Assembly (NCBI RefSeq): GCF_037126175.1
Contig: NZ_CP146986.1
Coordinates: forward strand, 2,756,501-2,820,500
DNA from: Pseudomonas sp. RSB 5.4
GTDB lineage: Bacteria; Pseudomonadota; Gammaproteobacteria; Pseudomonadales; Pseudomonadaceae
Direction of reading: 5' to 3'
Length of the DNA: 64,000 bases
Positions 38,846-47,260 of this stretch are shown piece by piece. Numbering within the stretch: the stretch's first letter is position 1; each line of letters begins with the position of its first letter. A program made the position numbers and the translations under genes. A model generated the notes under the pieces. That model was not told where the DNA came from. It worked only from the letters and a program-made list of their open reading frames with translations, and did no database searches.

Positions 38846-39787
38846 TCAGGCCTCGGTGGATGCTTGTTTATAGTTGTAGCCGATCGGGTGCGGCATGTTG
38901 CGCGCCTTGGCCAGTTCGATCTGCTTCTGCCGATCGATGGCGCTGCGGCGGGTTTTCTCGCTCAGCTTGTCCCAGCAATGCGGGCAGCTGATGCCGGCCA
39001 CGTAGTGCTCGGAGGCGCGATCTTCAACGCTGACCGGTGTGCGGCAGGCATGACATTGATCGTAGTCGCCTTCGCTGAGGTCGTGACGCACGGTCACCCG
39101 GTTGTCGAACACGAAGCAGTCGCCCTGCCACTTGGTTTCTTCCTGCGGCACTTCTTCGAGGTACTTCAGGATGCCGCCCTTGAGGTGGTAAACCTCTTCG
39201 AAACCCTCGCCCAGCATGTAGCTGGAGGCTTTCTCGCAGCGAATGCCGCCGGTGCAAAACATCGCGACCTTCTTGTGCACGGCCGGGTCGAAGTGTTCTT
39301 TGATGTAATCAGGGAATTCGCGAAAACTGGTGGTTTTCGGATCGATGGCGCCTTCGAAGGTGCCGATCGACACTTCGTAGTCGTTGCGGGTGTCGATCAG
39401 CAGCACTTCCGGGTCGCTGATCAGCGCGTTCCAGTCCTGCGGCTCGACGTAAGTGCCGACCTTTTTGTTCGGGTCCACGCCTTCGACGCCGAGGGTGACG
39501 ATCTCTTTCTTCAGCTTGACCTTGGTGCGGTAGAACGGCTGCTCGTCGCAATACGACTCTTTGTGGTCGATGTCGATCATGCGCGGGTCGTTCTTCAGCC
39601 AGGCGAGCAGGCCATCGATGCCTTCGCGGCTGCCGGACACCGTGCCATTGATGCCTTCTTCGGCGATCAGCAGGGTGCCTTTGATACCGTTGTCGACCAT
39701 CGCTTGCAGCAGGGGCTCGCGCAGGTCAACGTAATCTTCGAGGGTGACGAACTTATACAGTGCCGCCACGACAATCGGTTGTGTCAT
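38846..39787 (-). CDS. trhO: tRNA uridine(34) hydroxylase (rhodanese domain)
   Basis: 313 residues, the length of TrhO/YceA. The N-terminal acylphosphatase-like region ([19 protein letters not shown]) precedes a rhodanese domain, with the active-site cysteine in [17 protein letters not shown] near 180. A C-terminal zinc-binding-like set of cysteines (CHAC near 245, CPHC near 270) follows. It makes 5-hydroxyuridine at the wobble position of several tRNAs using oxygen. It is the first gene of a three-gene unit with the DsbA-like and ABC genes; the terminator of the preceding bolA unit ends 46 bp before its start. Confidence 0.95.
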   Translation of the reverse strand: MTQPIVVAALYKFVTLEDYVDLREPLLQAMVDNGIKGTLLIAEEGINGTVSGSREGIDGLLAWLKNDPRMIDIDHKESYCDEQPFYRTKVKLKKEIVTLGVEGVDPNKKVGTYVEPQDWNALISDPEVLLIDTRNDYEVSIGTFEGAIDPKTTSFREFPDYIKEHFDPAVHKKVAMFCTGGIRCEKASSYMLGEGFEEVYHLKGGILKYLEEVPQEETKWQGDCFVFDNRVTVRHDLSEGDYDQCHACRTPVSVEDRASEHYVAGISCPHCWDKLSEKTRRSAIDRQKQIELAKARNMPHPIGYNYKQASTEA

Positions 39788-39832
39788 GGGTAATTCTCCA
39801 GGTGGCTACCCTCGCAAAGGGTGAACCGGATT

Positions 39833-39865
39833 CAAAAAAAACGCGCCGGGTAAGCGGCGCGTTGC
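39833..39865 (-). terminator. Terminator for the DUF2059-bolA unit
   Basis: On the minus strand AACGCGCC and GGCGCGTT pair around an eight-base loop, followed by a run of T. It lies downstream of bolA beyond a REP pair and before trhO. Confidence 0.88.
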
Positions 39866-39924
39866 GGATTCTAGCAAAAACACGGTGGATTTTGGATTTA
39901 CCGAGTTTCTGTGACAACACAAAA

Positions 39925-40059
39925 CCTGTGGTGAGGGGATTTATCCCCGATGGGCTGCGAAGCGGCCCCAAACCCTTAGAATGCGTTTTTCCAGGTATAT
40001 CGAGTTCTGTGGTTTTAGGGCTGCTTCGCAGCCCATCGGGGATAAATCCCCTCGCCACA
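39925..40059. repeat. Inverted REP pair (TGTGGCGAGGGGATT type)
   Basis: CCTGTGGTGAGGGGATTTAT at the left and GATAAATCCCCTCGCCACAA at the right, with inner arms GGGCTGCGAAGC and GCTTCGCAGCCC also pairing. Same type as the pair at 25974. Confidence 0.9.
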
Positions 40060-40079
40060 AAATCCCGCCTCATCCAGGA

Positions 40080-40379
40080 TCAGTGTTTGCTACCGCCGGC
40101 ACAGGTCGGCGACGCCGGGGCGGCGCCGACTTCTGCCCATTCCTGCGGGGTGTAGGTGTGCAGCGCCAACGCATGGAACTCGCCCATCAGCTCGCCGAGC
40201 GTGCCGTAGACTTTCTGGTGGCGCTTGACCCGGTTCAGGCCTTCGAACTGCGCGCTGACCACCACTGCCTTGAAGTGCGTCTGTAACCCGCGACTGTGCA
40301 TGTGGCTTTCGTCCAGCACTTGCAGATGCTCAGGCTGCAGCAGGCCCAGCGTCGATTCGATGCGTTGTTGCATGGTCAT
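40080..40379 (-). CDS. BolA-family protein
   Basis: 99 residues from the ATG at 40379, chosen because GGAG lies six bases upstream; a GTG one codon earlier is too close. The BolA fold is recognisable in LQVLDESHMHSRGLQTHFKAVVVSAQFEGLNRVKRHQKVYGTL, with the family histidines in ESHMHS and the RHQ segment. BolA proteins bind DNA in some cases and partner monothiol glutaredoxins with iron-sulfur clusters. This is probably one of several paralogues. It follows the DUF2059 gene by 12 bp and ends before a REP and terminator. Confidence 0.92.
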   Translation of the reverse strand: MTMQQRIESTLGLLQPEHLQVLDESHMHSRGLQTHFKAVVVSAQFEGLNRVKRHQKVYGTLGELMGEFHALALHTYTPQEWAEVGAAPASPTCAGGSKH

Positions 40380-40391
40380 CACGAACTCCGC

Positions 40392-40910
40392 TTACTTCTT
40401 CTTGGCCGGGGCTGCGCCTTTCGGTGCCAGCTCGTTGGTCATGTCGTCGAGCAGCTTGTTGACCACCGGCACGGCGCTTTCCAGCTTGGCCTGGGTCATC
40501 TGGGCCGATTGCTGGGTCAGCTGCGGCATTTTTTCCAGGACTTTTTTGCCCAGTGGCGACTGGTAGAACGCGACCAGATCTTTCAGCTCCGATTCGCTGA
40601 AGTTGCTGGTGTAGAGCTTGACCATGTCAGGCTTGAGCTTGTTCCAGCCGATGGCCTGGTCCAGAGCGGCATTGGCCTTGGCCTGGTAGGTTTCCAGTAC
40701 GGCTTTCTTGGATTCCGGGGCTTTGGTCTGTTCAAAACGCTGAGCGAACATTTGCTGCACTTGCATGTACACCGGAGTGCCCAGCTTGTCAGCGTGCGCC
40801 AGGGTCAGGAAAGCTTCAGCACTGGCGTTGTGGCTGGCGGTATCGGCAAGCACCTGGCCGCTGGCGCAAACCAGTGCAACCGCGGTGCAGATGGCACGAA
40901 GACGAGTCAT
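40392..40910 (-). CDS. DUF2059 exported protein
   Basis: 172 residues with an N-terminal signal peptide (MTRLRAICTAVALVCASGQVLA, cleavage after ALA-type residues near 22). The body has the DUF2059 core, including NFSESELKDLVAFYQSPLGKKVLEKMPQL, typical of small periplasmic proteins of unknown role. The C-terminus is lysine-rich (AAPAKKK). It is the first gene of a two-gene unit with bolA. Its function is unknown. Confidence 0.88.
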   Translation of the reverse strand: MTRLRAICTAVALVCASGQVLADTASHNASAEAFLTLAHADKLGTPVYMQVQQMFAQRFEQTKAPESKKAVLETYQAKANAALDQAIGWNKLKPDMVKLYTSNFSESELKDLVAFYQSPLGKKVLEKMPQLTQQSAQMTQAKLESAVPVVNKLLDDMTNELAPKGAAPAKKK

Positions 40911-41103
40911 CGAGTTTCCTTTTCAGCTAGGCGAGGTCAAACCCCAAGGGCGACCATTCTGCGCCTAAAAAACCTCGTGGCTCAACCCCCGAGCCTTGCC
41001 GCGCTTGATTGGCCGGGTTTTACCGGTCAACAATCGGCTCGATGGAACCACCTGGCCCCGACCGGGCCTAAACTGCGCAAACAGACCAACAGGAGTGTGC
41101 ACG

Positions 41104-42498
41104 ATGAGCCGTATCGAAACCGACAGCCTGGGCCAGATCGAAGTCCCGGACGACGCCTACTGGGGTGCTCAGACGCAACGCTCGCTGATCAACTTCGCCA
41201 TCGGTCAGGAACGCATGCCGCTGCCGGTCCTGCACGCCCTGGCCCTGATCAAGAAAGCCGCCGCCCGGGTCAACGACCGCAACGGCGACCTGCCAGCCGA
41301 CATTGCCCGCCTGATCGAACAAGCCGCCGACGAAGTGCTCGACGGTCAGCATGACGACCAGTTTCCGCTGGTGGTCTGGCAGACCGGCAGCGGCACCCAG
41401 AGCAACATGAACGTCAACGAAGTGATCGCCGGTCGAGCCAACGAGCTGGCCGGCAACCCGCGCGGCGGCAAGTCGCCGGTGCACCCGAACGATCACGTCA
41501 ACCGCTCGCAAAGCTCCAACGACTGCTTCCCCACCGCCATGAGCATCGCCACCGCCAAAGCCGTGCAGGAGCAATTGCTGCCAGCGATCGCCGAGCTGTC
41601 CGGCGGTCTGGCCGAACTGGCCGCACGTCATATGAAACTGGTGAAGACCGGCCGCACGCACATGATGGATGCGACGCCGATCACCTTCGGTCAGGAGCTG
41701 TCAGGGTTCATCGCGCAGCTGGATTACGCCGAACGGGCGATCCGCGCAGCACTGCCGGCGGTGTGTGAGCTGGCGCAGGGCGGCACTGCCGTCGGCACCG
41801 GTCTGAATTCGCCGCACGGCTTTGGCGAAGCGATTGCCGCCGAACTCGCCGCGCTGTCCGGTCTGCCGTTCGTCACCGCGCCGAACAAGTTTGCCGCACT
41901 GGCCGGGCATGAGCCGCTGACCAGCCTGTCCGGCGCCCTGAAGACCCTCGCCGTGGCGCTGATGAAAATCGCCAACGACCTGCGTCTGCTCGGCTCCGGC
42001 CCTCGCGCAGGCTTGGCCGAAGTGAGGCTGCCGGCCAACGAGCCGGGCAGTTCGATCATGCCCGGCAAGGTCAACCCGACCCAGTGCGAAGCGCTGTCGA
42101 TGCTGGCCTGTCAGGTGTTGGGCAACGATGTCACCATCGGCATCGCGGCGAGTCAGGGTCACCTGCAACTGAACGTCTACAAACCGGTGATCATCCACAA
42201 TGTGCTGCAATCGATCCGCCTGCTCGCCGACGGCTGCAGCAACTTCCAGCAGCACTGCATCGCCGGTCTTGAACCGGATGCGCAGGTCATGGCCCAGCAC
42301 CTGGAACGCGGTCTGATGCTGGTGACCGCACTGAATCCGCACATCGGTTACGACAAGTCGGCGGAAATCGCCAAGAAGGCTTACGGTGAAGGCCTGACCT
42401 TGCGCGAGGCGGCGCTGCAGCTGGGGTATCTGACCAGTGAAGAGTTCGATGCCTGGGTGCGGCCGGAGAACATGATCGAGGCTGGCGCCAAGGGCTGA
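41104..42498 (+). CDS. fumC: Fumarate hydratase class II
   Basis: 464 residues from the ATG at 41104, with AGGAG eight bases upstream. Residues before that ATG are out of keeping with the family. It belongs to the fumarase/aspartase superfamily: [14 protein letters not shown] near 97-110, [20 protein letters not shown] near 129-148, and the catalytic loop [19 protein letters not shown] near 317-335. It interconverts fumarate and malate and, unlike the class I enzymes, needs no iron-sulfur cluster. Pseudomonads often have two fumC genes, one in the iron- and oxidant-responsive sod locus and one elsewhere; this one stands alone. Confidence 0.95.
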   Translation: MSRIETDSLGQIEVPDDAYWGAQTQRSLINFAIGQERMPLPVLHALALIKKAAARVNDRNGDLPADIARLIEQAADEVLDGQHDDQFPLVVWQTGSGTQSNMNVNEVIAGRANELAGNPRGGKSPVHPNDHVNRSQSSNDCFPTAMSIATAKAVQEQLLPAIAELSGGLAELAARHMKLVKTGRTHMMDATPITFGQELSGFIAQLDYAERAIRAALPAVCELAQGGTAVGTGLNSPHGFGEAIAAELAALSGLPFVTAPNKFAALAGHEPLTSLSGALKTLAVALMKIANDLRLLGSGPRAGLAEVRLPANEPGSSIMPGKVNPTQCEALSMLACQVLGNDVTIGIAASQGHLQLNVYKPVIIHNVLQSIRLLADGCSNFQQHCIAGLEPDAQVMAQHLERGLMLVTALNPHIGYDKSAEIAKKAYGEGLTLREAALQLGYLTSEEFDAWVRPENMIEAGAKG

Positions 42499-42520
42499 GT
42501 CCTGTAGCGCCTGACAGGCC

Positions 42521-42597
42521 GCCTTCGCGAGCAAGCCCGCTCCCACATTGGTACGGCATACACCGATCAAAATGTGGGAGAGGGCTTGCTCGCGAAG
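42521..42597. repeat. Inverted REP pair (TGTGGGAGCGGGCTTGC type)
   Basis: The outer arms CCTTCGCGAGCAAGCCCGCT and TGGGAGAGGGCTTGCTCGCG flank about 25 bases, with one mismatch in the right arm (GAGAGGG for GAGCGGG). It lies between the convergent fumC and DMT transporter genes. Confidence 0.9.
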
Positions 42598-42611
42598 AAC
42601 GATAACGCGGT

Positions 42612-43571
42612 CTAACTGGCTGCAATCCGCATCCGCCGCGCCTTCAACCCGGCAATCAACGACGGCCCCAACGCCACCAGCGCCGACCCCAGCACCACCA
42701 GCACCGCCCCGCCATAACCCAGGCCATTGATCTGCTCGGCATGCACATATTCCGGCCACACCCCGGCGGCAATCGCCACCGCGCCAAAGGTCACCAGCGG
42801 CGTGATCGCCAGCGTCGCACTGACCCTTGAAGCCTCCCAGTGCGCCAGCGCCTCGGCAAATGCGCCATAGGCAATCAGGGTATTCATGCAGCACGCCAGC
42901 AACAGCCAGCCTTGCACCGGGCTCAGTTCCAGTGCTTCGAGCGGATGCACCCACGGTGTCAGCAACAGCGCGCAGAACAGGTAAATCACCATCATCACCT
43001 GCAACGAATTCCACACCGTGAGCAATTGCTTCTGGCCCAGCGCATAGAAGGTCCAGACCGTGGAGGCCAACAGCACCAGCAATACGCCGGCGGTGTAGTC
43101 CGACAACGAGGTGAGCAATTCGGCCAGCCGTTGGTTGAAGAACAGCACGAAGCCGATCAGCAACACCGCCAGCCCGATGCCCTGACCGATGCTGAAGCGC
43201 TCCTTGAACACAAACAAGCTGGCGATCAGCAACATGATCGGCCCCATCTGCACCACCAGTTGTGCGGTGCCGGGGCTGAGCAGATTGAGGCCCATCAGGT
43301 ACAGCACATAGTTGCCCACCAGCCCGAGCACCGCCATCAACACCAGCCAGCCGCCCCGGGGGCCGAGCACTTTGCGGCTCGGCAGGCGGCGCGTGGCCGC
43401 CAGGTAGATGAACAGGCAGCCGCCGGAGACCAACAGGCGAAACCAGGTCACCGTGATCGGGTCCATCACCAGCAGCACCTGCTTGAGTTTGATCGGCAGG
43501 ATGCCCCACAAAACCGCCGTCAGCAGTGCCAGGAACAGACCGTAGACCCAGCGACCGGATGAAATGTGCAT
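42612..43571 (-). CDS. DMT-family (EamA) transporter
   Basis: 319 residues from the ATG at 43571; the TTG at 43595 is a poor alternative. There are ten hydrophobic helices in two five-helix repeats, the EamA layout. Telling segments are WGILPIKLKQVL near 24, DPITVTWFRLLVSGGCLF near 38-55, and the second-repeat LLASTVWTFYALGQKQL. Members export amino acids, purines or other metabolites across the inner membrane, but the substrate cannot be read from sequence. It is convergent with fumC and its promoter region faces the small DUF6316 gene. Confidence 0.85.
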   Translation of the reverse strand: MHISSGRWVYGLFLALLTAVLWGILPIKLKQVLLVMDPITVTWFRLLVSGGCLFIYLAATRRLPSRKVLGPRGGWLVLMAVLGLVGNYVLYLMGLNLLSPGTAQLVVQMGPIMLLIASLFVFKERFSIGQGIGLAVLLIGFVLFFNQRLAELLTSLSDYTAGVLLVLLASTVWTFYALGQKQLLTVWNSLQVMMVIYLFCALLLTPWVHPLEALELSPVQGWLLLACCMNTLIAYGAFAEALAHWEASRVSATLAITPLVTFGAVAIAAGVWPEYVHAEQINGLGYGGAVLVVLGSALVALGPSLIAGLKARRMRIAAS

Positions 43572-43780
43572 GCGAACCCCAATGCCTGCTGACAAGAGCG
43601 GTCATTCTAGGCGCGCCCGCAGGCGCAACACAGGGACAGTTAGGGCCAGGCCGCGAATGAAACTGTGCAGGTCGCAGCATTAAATTGACGCTTTGCCGTT
43701 GATCGGTTGGTGAGGCGCGCCAAGTGCTTCAGGCATAAGCTGATTGGATCCCTGCAACGGATCACTCAAGGAGCCGGATC

Positions 43781-43969
43781 ATGTACGGAATGCGCGCCCA
43801 GGACAGCGCCCCCGCCACACACTTTCGCAGCGAGCGGATGTGTCGGGTCAATGGAGAGCTGTTTTTCTGCACGCGGGAGAACACCCTTGAGGGGCCGTTC
43901 GACAGCGCCGAGAAGGCTGAGCAGGAAATTCAGGCGTATATCGCGCGGATGCAGGCGCAGACAGCGTAA
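43781..43969 (+). CDS. Small DUF6316-type protein
   Basis: 62 residues with AAGGAG seven bases before the ATG, a strong site, so it is likely a real gene despite its size. The core RSERMCRVNGELFFCTRENTLEGPFDSAEKAEQEI resembles the short DUF6316 proteins of Pseudomonas, with a beta-rich middle and a helical end. No membrane segment or signal. Function unknown. Confidence 0.75.
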   Translation: MYGMRAQDSAPATHFRSERMCRVNGELFFCTRENTLEGPFDSAEKAEQEIQAYIARMQAQTA

Positions 43970-43970
43970 A

Positions 43971-44088
43971 CCTGTGGCGAGGGAGCTTGCTCCCGCTGGG
44001 GCGCGAAGCGGCCCTCGCTCCAGGCTTTACCGGGAAATTCCAGGTCTGCTCCGCAGCCCAGCGGGAGCAAGCTCCCTCGCCACAAGGA
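43971..44088. repeat. Inverted REP pair (TGTGGCGAGGGAGCTTGC type)
   Basis: CCTGTGGCGAGGGAGCTTGC at the left and GCAAGCTCCCTCGCCACAAG at the right, with inner arms GCTCCCGCTGGG/CCCAGCGGGAGC. Same type as the pair at 47001. It lies between the convergent DUF6316 and thiolase genes. Confidence 0.9.
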
Positions 44089-44101
44089 TTGTGTTGGCCC
44101 G

Positions 44102-45286
44102 TCAGCGCACCGCCTCAAACAACCCCGTCGCCCCCATCCCGCCCCCCACGCACATGGTCACAATGCCGTAACGCAAATCACGCCGCTGCAACTCGCGCAC
44201 CAGATGCCCGACCTGCCGCGACCCGGTCATGCCGAACGGGTGGCCGATGGAAATCGAGCCGCCATTGACGTTGTACTTGCCGTTATCGATTTCCAGACGA
44301 TCACGGGCATACAGGCATTGCGAAGCAAACGCCTCGTTCAGCTCCCACAGATCAATATCCGCCACTTGCAAGCCCTTGGCCTTGAGCAGTTTCGGCACCG
44401 AGAACACCGGGCCGATGCCCATTTCGTCCGGCTCGCAACCGGCCACGGTGAAGCCACGGAAAAACGCCTTCGGTTTCAGTCCCAGTTGCAGGGCTTTTTC
44501 CAGGCTCATCACCAGGGTCATCGACGCGCCGTCCGACAGCTGCGACGAGTTGCCGGCCGTTACCGAGCCGTCCTCGGCAAACACCGGTTTCAGCCCGGCG
44601 AGGCTTTCATAAGTGGTATCCGGACGGTTGCAGTCGTCGCGATCGACAATGCCGTCGAGGATCTGTACATCGCCACTGTTCTTGTCCTCGACCCGGTACT
44701 TGACCGCCATCGGCACGATTTCATCATCGAACAGCCCGGCCGCCTGCGCCTGAGCAGTGCGCAACTGACTTTGCAGTGCGTAGCGATCCTGTGCCTCGCG
44801 GCTGACGCCATAACGGCGCGCGACCACTTCGGCGGTCTGGCCCATCGTGTAGTAAATCCCCGGCACCTGCTGCTTGAGCAGCGGGTTGATCAGGTGATCG
44901 GTGTTGACGCTCTTGAGGGTCAGGCTGATCGACTCGACGCCACCGGCAACAATGATGTCGCTGCAACCGGAAGCGATCTGGTTGGCGGCAATCGCGATCG
45001 CCTGCAACCCCGAGGAGCAAAAGCGATTAAGGGTCATGCCGGCAACACCAGTGCCCAGACGCGACAACACCGCGACGTTGCGCCCGATGTTGTAACCCTG
45101 CGCACCCTCGTTGGAGCCGGCACCGACGATGCAATCCTCGACGCTGGCCGGATCGACGTCGTTGCGCGACAGCAGCGCGTTGACGCAATGGGCCGCCATG
45201 TCGTCGGGACGGGTCTGGTTGAACTTGCCGCGAAAGGACTTGGCCAGGCCGGTCCGCACGCTGTCGACGATCACCACTTCACGCAT
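44102..45286 (-). CDS. Acetyl-CoA C-acyltransferase (thiolase)
   Basis: 394 residues from the ATG at 45286 (MREVVIVDSVRTGLAKSF), with GAGG six bases upstream. Thiolase landmarks are all present: nucleophilic cysteine in LNRFCSSGLQAI near 90, WELNEAFA near 315, GHPFGMTGSRQ near 353, and the second catalytic cysteine in TMCVGGGMGA near 382. It could act in beta-oxidation or in acetoacetyl-CoA formation; sequence alone does not settle chain-length preference. It stands alone here, without the usual fadB partner. Confidence 0.92.
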   Translation of the reverse strand: MREVVIVDSVRTGLAKSFRGKFNQTRPDDMAAHCVNALLSRNDVDPASVEDCIVGAGSNEGAQGYNIGRNVAVLSRLGTGVAGMTLNRFCSSGLQAIAIAANQIASGCSDIIVAGGVESISLTLKSVNTDHLINPLLKQQVPGIYYTMGQTAEVVARRYGVSREAQDRYALQSQLRTAQAQAAGLFDDEIVPMAVKYRVEDKNSGDVQILDGIVDRDDCNRPDTTYESLAGLKPVFAEDGSVTAGNSSQLSDGASMTLVMSLEKALQLGLKPKAFFRGFTVAGCEPDEMGIGPVFSVPKLLKAKGLQVADIDLWELNEAFASQCLYARDRLEIDNGKYNVNGGSISIGHPFGMTGSRQVGHLVRELQRRDLRYGIVTMCVGGGMGATGLFEAVR

Positions 45287-45388
45287 GGCATACCTCAATT
45301 GTTGTTGTCGGAGAGAGTCAACCGAGCATAAGTCCAGCCCGCCGCCGACCGCGACAATCATTCACCCCGCGTATGCGTGTCCATTGGC

Positions 45389-46903
45389 TCAGTCCTTGTG
45401 TTTTTTCGCGTGCTTGTCGGACTTCGCGAACGCTTCTTCGAGGGCACGGTTGATCGTGCGCAGCACCTTGACCCGGGCCCAGCGCTTGTCATTGGCCTCG
45501 ACCAGCGTCCACGGCGAGATCTCGGTGCTGGTGCGGTCGACCATGTCGCCCACGGCGGCGCGGTAGGCATCCCACTTTTCGCGATTGCGCCAGTCGTCCT
45601 CGGTAATCTTGAAGCGCTTGAAGGGGATCTGCTCCCGGGCCTGAAAACGCTCCATCTGCGTCTCCTTGTCGATCGCCAGCCAGAACTTGACCACGATCAC
45701 CCCCGCATCGGCGATCTGCTCTTCGAAATCGTTGATCTCGCTGTAAGCCCGCAGCCAGTCGGCCGGACTGCAAAAGCCCTCGATCCGCTCGACCAGCACC
45801 CGGCCATACCAGGAACGGTCGAACACGGTGAATTTGCCCCGTGCCGGCAGGTGTCGCCAGAAGCGCCACAGATACGGTTGCGCGCGCTCCTCTTCGGTCG
45901 GCGCAGCAATCGGCACGATGTTGTACTGACGCGGATCGAGCGCCGCCGCGACGCGGCGGATCGCCCCGCCCTTGCCCGCTGCGTCGTTACCTTCGAACAC
46001 CGCCACCAAGGCGTGCCGGCGCATGCGTTTATCGCGCATCAGCCCGGACAGCCGCGCCTGCTCAGTGATCAATTGTTCTTCATAGTCTTTCTTTTCCAGA
46101 CGCTGGGTCAGATCAAGACTGTCGAGCAGGTTCAACTGATCGACAGCCGTGCTCAGCGGCGCGGCATTGACCTCATCGGCCTCTACTTGCGGACGCTTGA
46201 GGGCGTTCTGCAGACCTTCGAGCAGAATCTTGCCGACCGCGAGGCTGCGGTAATTGGCGTCCATCCCTTCGATGATGTGCCACGGTGCATAGTCGCGACT
46301 GGTACGGCGCAACACGCGCTCGCCGTATTTGACGACCTTGTCGTAAGTCTGCGATTGCTGCCAGTCCAGCGGGCTGATGCGCCAACTGTGCAGTGGATCG
46401 TCGGCCAATGCCTTGAGCCGCGCCTTCATCTGTTTCTTCGACAGGTGGAACCAGAACTTGAAGATCAGCGCGCCTTCATCGCAAAGCATTTTTTCCAGAC
46501 GCTCGGCGGCGTTGATTGCCTGATCCAGACGTGGATCCTTGAACAATCCATGCACACGGCCCTGGAGCATCTGGCTGTACCAGTTGCCGAAGAAAATCCC
46601 CATCCGGCCCTTGGCCGGCAGCATCCGCCAGTAACGCCACGCGGGTGGCCGCGCCAGTTCTTCATCGGTCTGCTGATCGAAGGTGCGCACCTCAATCAGG
46701 CGCGGGTCCATCCACTCGTTGAGCAACTTGACGGTCTCGCCCTTGCCGGCGCCCTCGATGCCGTTGATCAAAACGATCACCGGAAAACGTTTCTGCTGCT
46801 GCAACTCGAATTGCGCTTCCAGCAGTGCTTCACGCAGCGCAGGCACCGCCGCGTCGTAAGTCTCTTTGTCGATGGCATGGCCGATTTCGGCGGATTCAAA
46901 CAT
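45389..46903 (-). CDS. pap: Polyphosphate:AMP phosphotransferase
   Basis: 504 residues with two tandem PPK2 domains, the class II arrangement. Each has a Walker A-like loop, GIEGAGKGETVK near 49-60 in the first and GNDAAGKGGAIRR near 305-317 in the second, and the lid segment RSWYGRVL follows in the second. The duplicate arrangement matches the enzyme described from Acinetobacter and P. aeruginosa, which phosphorylates AMP to ADP with polyphosphate. In that family the C-terminal copy carries the better-conserved active site, as it does here. It is read on the same strand as the thiolase but about 100 bp separates them. Confidence 0.93.
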   Translation of the reverse strand: MFESAEIGHAIDKETYDAAVPALREALLEAQFELQQQKRFPVIVLINGIEGAGKGETVKLLNEWMDPRLIEVRTFDQQTDEELARPPAWRYWRMLPAKGRMGIFFGNWYSQMLQGRVHGLFKDPRLDQAINAAERLEKMLCDEGALIFKFWFHLSKKQMKARLKALADDPLHSWRISPLDWQQSQTYDKVVKYGERVLRRTSRDYAPWHIIEGMDANYRSLAVGKILLEGLQNALKRPQVEADEVNAAPLSTAVDQLNLLDSLDLTQRLEKKDYEEQLITEQARLSGLMRDKRMRRHALVAVFEGNDAAGKGGAIRRVAAALDPRQYNIVPIAAPTEEERAQPYLWRFWRHLPARGKFTVFDRSWYGRVLVERIEGFCSPADWLRAYSEINDFEEQIADAGVIVVKFWLAIDKETQMERFQAREQIPFKRFKITEDDWRNREKWDAYRAAVGDMVDRTSTEISPWTLVEANDKRWARVKVLRTINRALEEAFAKSDKHAKKHKD

Positions 46904-47260
46904 GGGGACGGCTCCTTCCAGGATTCAGCAAGACTAGCGGATTGGGCATGGGCGCGGCGGAGAAATTCCGCTCACCATGGCAAGTGGGATGAATGAACAA
47001 ACTGTGGCGAGGGAGCTTGCTCCCGCTCGGCTGCGCAGCAGTCGCAAGACCTGCAACCACGGTCCTCCAGACAAATTGCGGTCGCAGGTTTCGGGGCTGC
47101 TTCGCAACCCAGCGGGAGCAAGCTCCCTCGCCACAAAGAAACCCGCCTTTCGTCTCAAATCGTCGATTGTCTTCGAGGCTGCACAGCCGGGCCTTGCCAT
47201 GGATCAAGCACCCTGCGCCCGATCAGCTAGAATGGCCGCCTTGTCGTTGCCGAGCCTGCC
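46904..47260. other. 357-bp spacer between divergent pap and mnmC
   Basis: No gene is seen. A REP pair occupies 47001-47137. The remaining 120 bp next to mnmC and 95 bp next to pap must hold both promoters, with none assigned confidently. Confidence 0.5.
47001..47137. repeat. Inverted REP pair (TGTGGCGAGGGAGCTTGC type)
   Basis: ACTGTGGCGAGGGAGCTTGC at the left and GCAAGCTCCCTCGCCACAAA at the right, about 100 bases between the outer arms. Same type as the pair at 43971. Unusually for a REP, it lies between divergent genes, in a promoter-bearing spacer. Confidence 0.9.

Noticed and set aside
41701..43680. 659-codon minus-strand frame across fumC and the DMT transporter gene
   Set aside because: Crosses two well-supported genes and has no domain; shadow frame.
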